A stretch of 9,188 nucleotides of DNA, from the NCBI GenBank assembly GCA_017515925.1, contig JAFWEB010000082.1:1-9188 (forward strand), given 5' to 3'. The position numbers and the translations under genes are program-made. This document shows positions 1-7,465 of the stretch, piece after piece (the stretch's first letter is position 1; each line of letters starts with the position of its first letter). Source of the DNA: Candidatus Saccharimonadota bacterium. GTDB taxonomy: Bacteria > Patescibacteriota > Saccharimonadia > Saccharimonadales > Saccharimonadaceae. The notes beneath the pieces are model-generated. The model saw only the letters and a program-made list of their open reading frames with translations. It was not told the origin of the DNA and did not search any database.

Positions 1-441
1 ACAGAGCATAATAGAATTACGCGCGGACTGATTGATTGGTTGGGCTATCCGCAAGAATATATCAAGGTAAAAGCCAGTGGTCGTGGATCTAGTCGTGGTT
101 CTTATGGCAAGAAAAAACTCCGTCAATTAGCAATTAATAGTATCGTCTCGATGTCGGCTAAGCCATTGATTTTACTTGGTAAGCTGGGCGGTGTTATTAT
201 GCTGCTTTCGTTCCTTTTGGGACTGTTTATTGTGGTTCAGCAATATTTGATGGGTGATCCAATGCAGCTACATTGGAGTGGTGCGGTGATGATGTGTGTA
301 TTTATTGCATTTCTCGTTGGCGTAGTGTTGGTTTCTCAGGCAATTTCTTCGCTTTATATTTCTCAAATCCATGCCGAAGCGCAAAATCGCCCGCTGTTCT
401 TGGTCGACAAAACAAAATCATACGGAATTAAAAAGAAATGA
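1..441 (+). CDS. GT2-family membrane glycosyltransferase, C-terminal part (5' end outside window)
   Basis: The frame is open from base 1, so only the last 146 residues are visible; an internal TTG at 40 should not be taken as the start. The visible part matches the C-terminal end of polyprenyl-phosphate glycosyltransferases (the DPM1/GtrB/ArnC group). A basic stretch with YGKKKLRQLA and a KPL motif leads into two membrane helices (about residues 58-82 and 94-118). A short cytoplasmic tail follows with QNRPLFLV, which is typical where these enzymes end. The catalytic GT-A domain with its DxD motif lies upstream and cannot be checked. Family members move a sugar from a nucleotide donor to a polyprenyl phosphate on the inner membrane face. 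The TGA stop overlaps the ATG of the deacetylase gene (ATGA, 438-441), implying translational coupling. The sugar and acceptor cannot be named from this fragment. Confidence 0.8.
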   Translation, partial: TEHNRITRGLIDWLGYPQEYIKVKASGRGSSRGSYGKKKLRQLAINSIVSMSAKPLILLGKLGGVIMLLSFLLGLFIVVQQYLMGDPMQLHWSGAVMMCVFIAFLVGVVLVSQAISSLYISQIHAEAQNRPLFLVDKTKSYGIKKK

Positions 442-1325
442 GCGAGCAGATTTTAATCAGTTTTGATGTCGAAGAATTTGATTTCCCGCGTGAGAAAGGC
501 CAGGATTTTTCTTTAGAAGAAGGTGCAGCAGTGACCGATGCTGGGCTCAAAAAGATCCTCGCAATTCTAAAGAAAACTGATGTAAAGGCGACATTTTTTG
601 TAACTGGAAATTTTGCCAGACTTCGTCCACAATCGGTGCGTAGTATTGTTGATGCCGGGCACGAAGTAGGTGCACATGGCGTGGACCATTTTTCTACAAA
701 AGACTCCGATATTTCTGAGGCAAAAGTTATCCTAGAGCGCACACTAAAAGGCACCGGATCCAGCGCTAAAAAAGGCCGCGGCAATGAATACTATCGCATC
801 AAAGGTTGGCGTCAGCCAAGGATGCAAAGGACTGATTTTGAGGCTTTGGCAGTGCATGGATATAATTATGATTCTAGTATCAATCCGATTTTTCTCCCAG
901 GCAGATATAATCATTTCCACACTCCGCGTCGTCCGTATTTTGTCAAAACTAGCGTACGCGATGGCTCTAGTGCCGAGAAAAATCCAATCAAACGCATCGT
1001 AGAAATCCCAGCCAGCGTGGCAACTGGTTTGCGTGTGCCGATGTTCTGGCTATCGATGCATTGCTTTTCTTTCAAAAAATATCTCAGACTAGCCCGAAAA
1101 GCTATTAGTCACGACGGATATTTTTGTACGTATTTTCATCCGTGGGAATTTACCGATCTAAACAAATTTCCAGTAGTGCCGGGCTACATTCGTAAGAATT
1201 GTAATGATGAGCTATGCGATCGTCTTGAAAAACTAATTACAGAGTTGAAGAATGACGGTGGCGAATTTTTGACGATGGGGGAATTTGCAGAGAGAGAACT
1301 GGAAAAACAAAAAAGACCCAAATAA
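438..1325 (+). CDS. Polysaccharide deacetylase (NodB homology domain, FDVEE type)
   Basis: A 295-residue protein that is almost entirely one NodB/CE4 fold. Motif 1 is SFDVEEF (residues 8-14, D10 in the catalytic position), the DVEE variant of TFDD. Motif 2 is AHGVDH with H80 and H84 as the metal-binding HxxxH pair. Motif 3 is around R125-QP, and the last motif is FHPWEF (233-238, H234). This variant with FHPWE is typical of deacetylases working on envelope or lipid-linked sugars. No signal peptide is visible, so it is probably cytoplasmic or membrane-associated. It would remove an N-acyl (acetyl or formyl) group from an amino sugar. The start overlaps the stop of the upstream glycosyltransferase by 4 bases, so the two probably act on one product. 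The pairing resembles ArnC (GT2) with ArnD (NodB-type deformylase), but the substrate is inferred. The gene ends 4 bases before the 3' end of a convergent tRNA gene. Confidence 0.85.
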   Translation: MSEQILISFDVEEFDFPREKGQDFSLEEGAAVTDAGLKKILAILKKTDVKATFFVTGNFARLRPQSVRSIVDAGHEVGAHGVDHFSTKDSDISEAKVILERTLKGTGSSAKKGRGNEYYRIKGWRQPRMQRTDFEALAVHGYNYDSSINPIFLPGRYNHFHTPRRPYFVKTSVRDGSSAEKNPIKRIVEIPASVATGLRVPMFWLSMHCFSFKKYLRLARKAISHDGYFCTYFHPWEFTDLNKFPVVPGYIRKNCNDELCDRLEKLITELKNDGGEFLTMGEFAERELEKQKRPK

Positions 1326-1329
1326 AAAA

Positions 1330-1406
1330 TGGTGCGAATGAAGAGACTCTAACTCTCGACCTCTTCCTTGGCAAGGAAGCGCTCTAAACAACTGAGCTAC
1401 ATTCGC
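1330..1406 (-). tRNA. tRNA-Gly (anticodon GCC), CCA encoded, U19/A56 variant
   Basis: On the - strand the acceptor GCGAATG pairs with CATTCGC over 7 bp, followed by discriminator A and an encoded CCA. The D stem is GCTC/GAGC, and the anticodon stem CTTCC/GGAAG encloses TTGCCAA with anticodon GCC. The T stem GAGAG/CTCTT pairs with one G-U. Length is 77 nt. The D loop reads AGTTGTTTA and the T loop TTAGAGT. Relative to the consensus, G19 is U and C56 is A, so the elbow pair G19-C56 would become U19-A56. No hairpin terminator follows; a T-rich run comes directly after the CCA and runs into the 3' end of the deacetylase gene. Confidence 0.92.
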
Positions 1407-1419
1407 ACGTCGTAGATAC

Positions 1420-1449
1420 ATTATAACATACAATCTCGATTTTAGGCAA
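1420..1449 (-). promoter_or_regulatory. sigma70-like promoter for tRNA-Gly
   Basis: On the - strand a perfect TATAAT (1425-1420) is preceded, after 18 bp, by TTGCCT (1449-1444), a 4-of-6 match to TTGACA. The predicted transcription start is near 1413, about 7 bases before the mature tRNA 5' end at 1406. Position and match quality support it as the tRNA-Gly promoter. Confidence 0.7.
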
Positions 1450-1453
1450 GTTT

Positions 1454-1464
1454 TATGATAGAAT
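1454..1464 (+). promoter_or_regulatory. Possible -10 element for the tRNA-Cys transcript
   Basis: TATGAT (1454-1459) and the overlapping TAGAAT (1459-1464) are the only -10-like sequences in the short divergent gap before tRNA-Cys (start 1473). No convincing -35 box was found 16-18 bp upstream. The call rests on position and a partial match. This transcript probably runs on through tRNA-Leu, because no usable promoter is placed correctly just before position 1800. Confidence 0.4.
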
Positions 1465-1472
1465 AAAGATAT

Positions 1473-1546
1473 GGCGCTGTGGCGGAGTGGTTACGCAGAG
1501 GTCTGCAAAACCTTGTACACCGGTTCAATTCCGGTCGGCGCCTCCA
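1473..1546 (+). tRNA. tRNA-Cys (anticodon GCA), CCA encoded
   Basis: Acceptor GGCGCTG pairs with CGGCGCC (one T-G pair), followed by discriminator T and encoded CCA. The anticodon stem GAGGT/ACCTT encloses CTGCAAA with anticodon GCA. The T arm is ACCGG-TTCAATT-CCGGT and the D loop AGTGGTTA keeps G18G19. Length is 74 nt. All conserved tertiary positions look normal, unlike the neighbouring tRNA-Gly. Its last 11 bases recur 70 bp downstream. Confidence 0.95.
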
Positions 1547-1580
1547 CGAAAATTGAAAACAAGCTTTCATTTCCGTGTTC

Positions 1581-1616
1581 GGCACCTTGACTGCCTACGG
1601 CAGAACGGCGCCTCCA
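1581..1616 (+). repeat. Mini-hairpin ending in a copy of the tRNA-Cys 3' end (CGGCGCCTCCA)
   Basis: Bases 1606-1616 repeat exactly the last 11 bases of tRNA-Cys (1536-1546), including discriminator and CCA. The bases in front can fold as a small tRNA-like helix. GGCACC (1581-1586) pairs with GGCGCC (1607-1612) in 5 of 6 positions, enclosing a perfect hairpin CTGCC-TAC-GGCAG (1591-1603). Apart from the acceptor end, the 70 bp between the copies shows no clear similarity to tRNA-Cys. It could be a processed RNA, an old integration scar, or the remnant of a tandem tRNA copy. A similar arrangement follows tRNA-Leu. Confidence 0.55.
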
Positions 1617-1654
1617 AGATTTTTTAAACGACCTTTAGGTCGTGTAAAAAATCT
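1617..1654 (+). other. Long AT-flanked stem-loop (18-bp arms, one mismatch)
   Basis: The arm at 1617-1634 (AGATTTTTTAAACGACCT) is complementary to 1637-1654 in 17 of 18 positions, with only TT at the tip. The inner part is ACGACCT/AGGTCGT and the outer part is a pure T-run/A-run helix. It starts at the base after the duplicated tRNA-Cys CCA end. The 3' side is A-rich rather than T-rich on either strand, so it does not have the shape of an intrinsic terminator. It may protect or set off RNA ends in the tRNA transcript, but its role is unknown. Confidence 0.6.
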
Positions 1655-1674
1655 TATGACCTTGAACGGGGTTG

Positions 1675-1790
1675 AACCGGGAACCGGGTCTATCCTGGAG
1701 GAGTCGAGTAAAATCTAAAACTTTTTTAGATTTTACAAGACGACGATCAGGATTCTTGAAACGAAGTTTCAAGTTTTCCGGTCGGTTTTT
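1675..1790 (+). ncRNA. Candidate structured RNA (three-way junction), family not recognised
   Basis: Three helices nest without conflict. P1 is the closing helix: AACCG (1675-1679) and ACCGG (1683-1687), with a 3-nt bulge, pair with CCGGT (1778-1782) and CGGTT (1783-1787). P2 is ATCCTG (1692-1697) with CAGGAT (1748-1753), continued by GTCG (1703-1706) with CGAC (1741-1744) and a perfect 13-bp helix GTAAAATCTAAAA (1708-1720) with 1724-1736, loop CTT. P3 is CTTGAAAC (1755-1762) with GTTTCAAG (1766-1773), loop GAA. The internal loop in P2 has GAGGA opposite GAT, which resembles a kink-turn but with an extra U. P1 runs into T1786-T1790, giving a terminator-like end. It lies between tRNA-Cys and tRNA-Leu. 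It lacks the signatures of SRP RNA, RNase P RNA, 6S and tmRNA. There is no homology evidence, only base pairing. Confidence 0.4.
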
Positions 1791-1799
1791 ATCATAATT

Positions 1800-1884
1800 G
1801 GCCGAGTGGCGGAATTGGTATACGCGTTCGACTTAAAATCGAATGACGAAAGTCATACGGGTTCAAGTCCCGTCTCGGCTACCA
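1800..1884 (+). tRNA. tRNA-Leu (anticodon UAA), CCA encoded
   Basis: The acceptor GGCCGAG pairs with CTCGGCT (first pair G-T), followed by discriminator A and CCA. The anticodon stem TTCGA/TCGAA encloses CTTAAAA, with anticodon TAA. A class II variable arm TGAC-GAAA-GTCA with a GNRA loop is present, as expected for leucine. The T arm is ACGGG-TTCAAGT-CCCGT. Length is 85 nt. A CATAAT at 1793-1798 lies too close to serve as its -10, so it probably shares the tRNA-Cys transcript. The 13 bases from 1876 to 1888, ending just past CCA, recur at 1929-1941. Confidence 0.95.
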
Positions 1885-1903
1885 AAAGTCTATCGACTTT
1901 TTT
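1884..1903 (+). terminator. Intrinsic terminator-like hairpin directly at the tRNA-Leu 3' end
   Basis: AAAAGTC (1884-1890, beginning with the A of CCA) pairs with GACTTTT (1895-1901) across the loop TATC, followed by two more T, giving a six-T run. The stem has only two G-C pairs, so it would be a weak terminator or a 3' processing element. A second, stronger terminator lies 60 bp downstream. Confidence 0.5.
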
Positions 1904-1905
1904 CC

Positions 1906-1941
1906 GCCGACGCGTCCCAAGGGGCGAACGGCTACCAAAAG
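1906..1941 (+). repeat. Mini-hairpin ending in a copy of the tRNA-Leu 3' end (CGGCTACCAAAAG)
   Basis: Bases 1929-1941 repeat exactly 1876-1888, which is the tRNA-Leu acceptor 3' strand, CCA and the next four bases. In front, GCCG (1906-1909) pairs with CGGC (1929-1932), enclosing CGTCCC-AA-GGGGCG (1913-1926, one G-T pair). As at tRNA-Cys, a short G+C hairpin is followed by GAACGGC and the tRNA end. A third partial copy, TACCAAAAAGTC, begins at 1944, so the tail and terminator unit seems to have been duplicated more than once. Confidence 0.55.
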
Positions 1942-1947
1942 ATTACC

Positions 1948-1973
1948 AAAAAGTCCCTTTCGGGACATTTTTT
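1948..1973. terminator. Bidirectional intrinsic terminator
   Basis: GTCCC (1953-1957) pairs with GGGAC (1962-1966). It is flanked by A5 on the left and T6 on the right, so each strand reads a hairpin followed by a T run. On the + strand it would end the tRNA-Cys/tRNA-Leu transcript. On the - strand the loop reads GAAA and it would end the metallophosphoesterase transcript, whose stop codon (1974-1972) overlaps the T run. Confidence 0.85.
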
Positions 1974-2877
1974 ATTCTCCCACCACATCTACCAGACTGA
2001 CTTCGGCGGCTTTGACAAAATTGAGTGAATGAGTAAAACTTGGTGCGCAGAATTGAGCACCGACCATGCCAGGATTGACTACTACAGCGGTAGTTTTACT
2101 GAGTTTATATAGTCCACGCACGCGACGAGTGAAAGGCAGGCGATTTGGTCCGATCAGCCCACGGTGGATATGAAATCTATTAAATATTTCATCCATGCCT
2201 TTTGGCACGATACCGCCATGAGTATGGCCAAATGATGCTATATCAAAATTCTTTAGAATCTCGGCCGAGCCTTTTTTCAGATAAGGTGCATGTGCGGCAA
2301 ACCAATTAATCTTATCAGCACCTTTTTCTCCTTCAATTTTAGAAAAATCATAGCCTTTTAGTTGAACTAAAAATTGCTTTGGATTGTCACGGAACTTGAG
2401 TTTGTCGGTGATCATACATTTTTCCGTCTGAAATGCACCAAACAGGCGGACCTTGTCAGTTTCAAACCACTCGTCCATCAGTAATTTCACACCGGTTTCC
2501 TGGCAAATCTTTTTCCATTCAGGAATGGCAGTGTCTTTCATAATGTTGGCTGGCTCGGTTGGCGTGATAAAATCGTGTGATCCGAGCACTAATACAGTTG
2601 GAGCATTCTCGGCACAGAGCGAAAGGCTTTTTACTAGCTTTTTTCGGGAAGTTTCACGTTTTAATTCGATTGGGCTATCTATCATGTCGCCTTGCAAAAT
2701 AATTAGATCTGGTTTGGTGTCTGTGACAGCGTCTTTTAGGAAATCATATTGGCGCTCAGAAACAATCGGGCTGATGTGCCAGTCTCCTGTTAGCATCACT
2801 TTGGCCGGCTCCAGCCCACGGCTCAGCCAGACCTTGTGAATGCGAACCTTAAGCGTGTTCGGTTCATGAAAATTCAT
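1972..2877 (-). CDS. Calcineurin-like metallophosphoesterase
   Basis: A 301-residue protein with the metallophosphatase motifs in order: GDWH (31-34, D32 and H34), GDMID (63-67, D64), GSHD (99-102, H101), AHAP (195-198, H196) and GHTHGG (217-222, H218 and H220). The fold binds two metal ions and hydrolyses phosphoesters. The YaeI/YkuE-like group of membrane-lipid phosphoesterases is a fair relative, but no membrane anchor is visible and the substrate is unknown. The third motif is GSHD instead of GNHD/E, replacing the usual Asn metal ligand with Ser100. The ATG at 2877 has no Shine-Dalgarno sequence. It lies 7 bases after an extended -10 box (2893-2885 on the - strand), suggesting a leaderless message. 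The next Met (28) is too close to motif 1 to be the start. The gene is divergent from the lemA operon and shares its promoter palindrome. Confidence 0.85.
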   Translation of the reverse strand: MNFHEPNTLKVRIHKVWLSRGLEPAKVMLTGDWHISPIVSERQYDFLKDAVTDTKPDLIILQGDMIDSPIELKRETSRKKLVKSLSLCAENAPTVLVLGSHDFITPTEPANIMKDTAIPEWKKICQETGVKLLMDEWFETDKVRLFGAFQTEKCMITDKLKFRDNPKQFLVQLKGYDFSKIEGEKGADKINWFAAHAPYLKKGSAEILKNFDIASFGHTHGGIVPKGMDEIFNRFHIHRGLIGPNRLPFTRRVRGLYKLSKTTAVVVNPGMVGAQFCAPSFTHSLNFVKAAEVSLVDVVGE

Positions 2878-2884
2878 TTGTTTT

Positions 2885-2906
2885 ATTATACCATTTTTGG
2901 TATAAT
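2885..2906. promoter_or_regulatory. Palindromic divergent promoter: two extended -10 boxes back to back
   Basis: ATTATACCA (2885-2893) and TGGTATAAT (2898-2906) form a perfect 9-bp inverted repeat with a 4-bp spacer. Each arm read outward is TGG-TATAAT, an extended -10 element with a perfect hexamer. On the + strand TTGTTT (2878-2883) sits exactly 17 bp upstream as a -35, giving a start near 2913 and a leader of about 60 nt before lemA. On the - strand the start would fall at 2878-2877, on the phosphoesterase ATG, with no clear -35. The two polymerase sites overlap, so they should compete. The palindrome could also bind a dimeric regulator. Confidence 0.75.
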
Positions 2907-2940
2907 ATTTATATCTAAGTAGAGTGTAGAGTTCTATTTG

Positions 2941-2948
2941 GATGCATC
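2941..2948. promoter_or_regulatory. Short palindrome in the lemA leader, possible operator
   Basis: GATGCATC is a perfect 8-bp palindrome. With flanking ATTTG and AAAAAT it forms an imperfect longer one. It lies in the lemA 5' leader between the predicted transcript start (about 2913) and the Shine-Dalgarno sequence. Eight-base palindromes arise often by chance, so a regulatory role is only a possibility. Confidence 0.2.
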
Positions 2949-2975
2949 AAAAATAATTTTTTCAAAGGAGGAAAA

Positions 2976-3548
2976 ATGAGTACAGGTGCAATCATTGCAA
3001 TTGTAATTGGCGCTATCGTACTAATTATCATTTTGTTTATCTGGGGCAGCTATAATAGTCTTGTCCGCCTTAATGAGCGCGTCGACGAAGCATGGTCAGA
3101 CATCACTGTCCAGCTCAAACGTCGTTCAGATTTGATTCCAAACCTTGTCGAGACCGTCAAAGGCTACGCCAAACACGAAACCGAAGCTATCAAGCAGGTT
3201 TCTGATGCGCGTGCCAAGATGATGGGTGCTCGCTCCATCAAAGATACTGCCGAGGCAGACAAATCTTTCATGGGTGCGCTTTCTCGCATCATGGCTGTTT
3301 CCGAATCTTATCCAGAGCTCAAGGCTGACAAGAACTTCCAGCAGCTTTCTGCTGAATTGTCCGACACAGAAGACAAAATCCAGGCAGCTCGCCGTTATTA
3401 CAATGCTGGTGCCAAAGATCTTAATACTAAGATCAAGATTTTCCCAGTCAACCTTTTCCATGGTTTTGGCTTCAAGAAGCGTGAATACTACGATGTAGCC
3501 GAAAACGAAAAGGCCAAGATTCAGGACGCTCCAGAAGTCAAGTTCTAA
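2976..3548 (+). CDS. lemA: LemA family membrane protein
   Basis: A 190-residue protein with one N-terminal membrane helix (about 4-24), WGSYNSLVRLNERVDEAW and then a long helical domain. The block QLKRRSDLIPNLVETVKGY (47-65) is the best-known LemA signature. The YNAGAKDLNTKI segment and the FPVNLF...F motif near the C-terminus also match, and length is normal. LemA proteins expose a helical bundle on one side of the membrane; their biochemical role is unclear. The start has a near-perfect Shine-Dalgarno sequence, AAAGGAGG (2964-2971), 4 bases before ATG. It is the first gene of a + strand operon, driven by the extended -10 promoter at 2898-2906. htpX follows after 21 bp; lemA-htpX neighbourhood is common across bacteria and suggests a shared role in membrane-protein quality control. 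Confidence 0.93.
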   Translation: MSTGAIIAIVIGAIVLIIILFIWGSYNSLVRLNERVDEAWSDITVQLKRRSDLIPNLVETVKGYAKHETEAIKQVSDARAKMMGARSIKDTAEADKSFMGALSRIMAVSESYPELKADKNFQQLSAELSDTEDKIQAARRYYNAGAKDLNTKIKIFPVNLFHGFGFKKREYYDVAENEKAKIQDAPEVKF

Positions 3549-3569
3549 TCCACTTGGAGAAATCTCATT

Positions 3570-4425
3570 ATGATGCAAAAGCAAATCGCCACCAACAAAA
3601 GAAATACCATTTTTGTAATGATATTCTTTATCATCCTAATTGGATTGATTGGTGGCGTTTTTGCTTACATATTCCAAGACTGGTGGGTAGTGATTTATGT
3701 TATTACATTTGCTACTATCTACGCTGTTATTCAGTATTTTGCTGCTGGTAATATCGCCATGGCAATGACTGGCGCACACGAGATCAAAAAGAGCGACAAT
3801 CCCAAGCTCTATAATGCTGTAGAAAATCTCACCATCGCCGCTGGTATTCCTATGCCAAAAGTGTATGTGATAGACGATCCAGCACCAAACGCTTTTGCAA
3901 CTGGTCGCGATCCGCAGCATGCTATGGTAGCAGCTACTACGGGACTACTCGACATTATGGACAAGAGCGAGCTAGAAGCCGTGATGGCGCACGAGCTCTC
4001 TCACGTCAAAAATTACGATATTCGTGTTTCAATGATTACTTTTGGTTTGGTTTGTGTAGTCGGCCTTCTTTCTGACATCGGTCTGAGAATGATGGTGTTC
4101 AGCGATAACGACGACGACAGAAGCCCAGTTGGCGCTATCATGATGGTAGTGACAGCTATCTTTGCTCCACTTATTGCATCCTTAGCACAGCTAGCTATCT
4201 CTCGCGAGAGGGAATATTTGGCTGATGCTTCTGCAATTAATTTGACTCACTATCCAGAGGGAATGGTTAATGCTCTGAAAAAACTAGAGACCCATTCTCG
4301 TCCAATGAAACGCCAGAATCCAGCCACCGAGGCACTATATATTAATAATCCTCTCAAAAAAGGCGCTATTTCTAATCTGTTCAGTACTCACCCACCTATC
4401 GAAAAGCGCATAGAGAGGATCGAAA

Positions 4426-4445
<20 letters not shown>
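3570..4445 (+). CDS. htpX: HtpX-like membrane zinc metalloprotease (M48B)
   Basis: A 291-residue protein, usual length for HtpX. Two N-terminal membrane helices (about 13-34 and 38-58) are followed by the cytoplasmic protease domain. The zinc site is HELSH (141-145; H141, catalytic E142, H145), with the third ligand E215 in SREREYLAD (211-219). NAFATG (107-112) and FSTHPP (271-276) are further family marks. Two more hydrophobic segments (about 154-173 and 188-208) sit between zinc motifs, as in other HtpX proteins. It degrades damaged or misassembled membrane proteins. The chosen ATG at 3570 has GGAG at 3556-3559; a second ATG follows immediately but is further from it. The 3' end overlaps the next gene by 20 bases, so their translation is probably linked. 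All catalytic residues are present. Confidence 0.94.

Positions 4446-7465
<3,020 letters not shown>

Noticed and set aside
439..441. TGA read as glycine (Gracilibacteria-type code)
   Set aside because: TGA ends the glycosyltransferase at the expected family C-terminus in an ATGA overlap, and complete genes such as ligA, eno and htpX contain no in-frame TGA.
1617..1654. Calling the 18-bp stem-loop an intrinsic terminator
   Set aside because: Neither strand has a T run after the stem; the T run is the 5' arm and is paired with the A run of the 3' arm.
1661..1700. Possible decayed tRNA on the - strand (GGTTCAACC resembling a T loop)
   Set aside because: Only 3 of 5 T-stem pairs form, and no acceptor stem, anticodon arm or CCA fits around it.
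1656..1718. A 20-codon open frame starting at ATG 1656
   Set aside because: No Shine-Dalgarno sequence in front; it lies within the base-paired region and runs into the 13-bp hairpin. A leader peptide cannot be excluded but has no support.
1655..1790. SRP RNA, RNase P RNA, 6S RNA or tmRNA
   Set aside because: No SRP apical GGAA-type loop with its asymmetric partner, no RNase P conserved regions, no tRNA-like ends with CCA, no single long 6S-like hairpin.
1473..1973. Integrated mobile element at the tRNA genes
   Set aside because: The repeated tRNA ends look like att sites, but only 53-70 bp separate the copies and no integrase or cargo gene is present, so an element cannot be annotated.
1806..2028. 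Two overlapping + strand open frames of about 60 codons
   Set aside because: They run through tRNA-Leu, the repeat and the terminator, and have no ribosome binding site or recognisable protein pattern.
3126..3584. A 152-codon open frame antisense to lemA
   Set aside because: Shadow of the lemA coding bias; no start signals and no protein family features.
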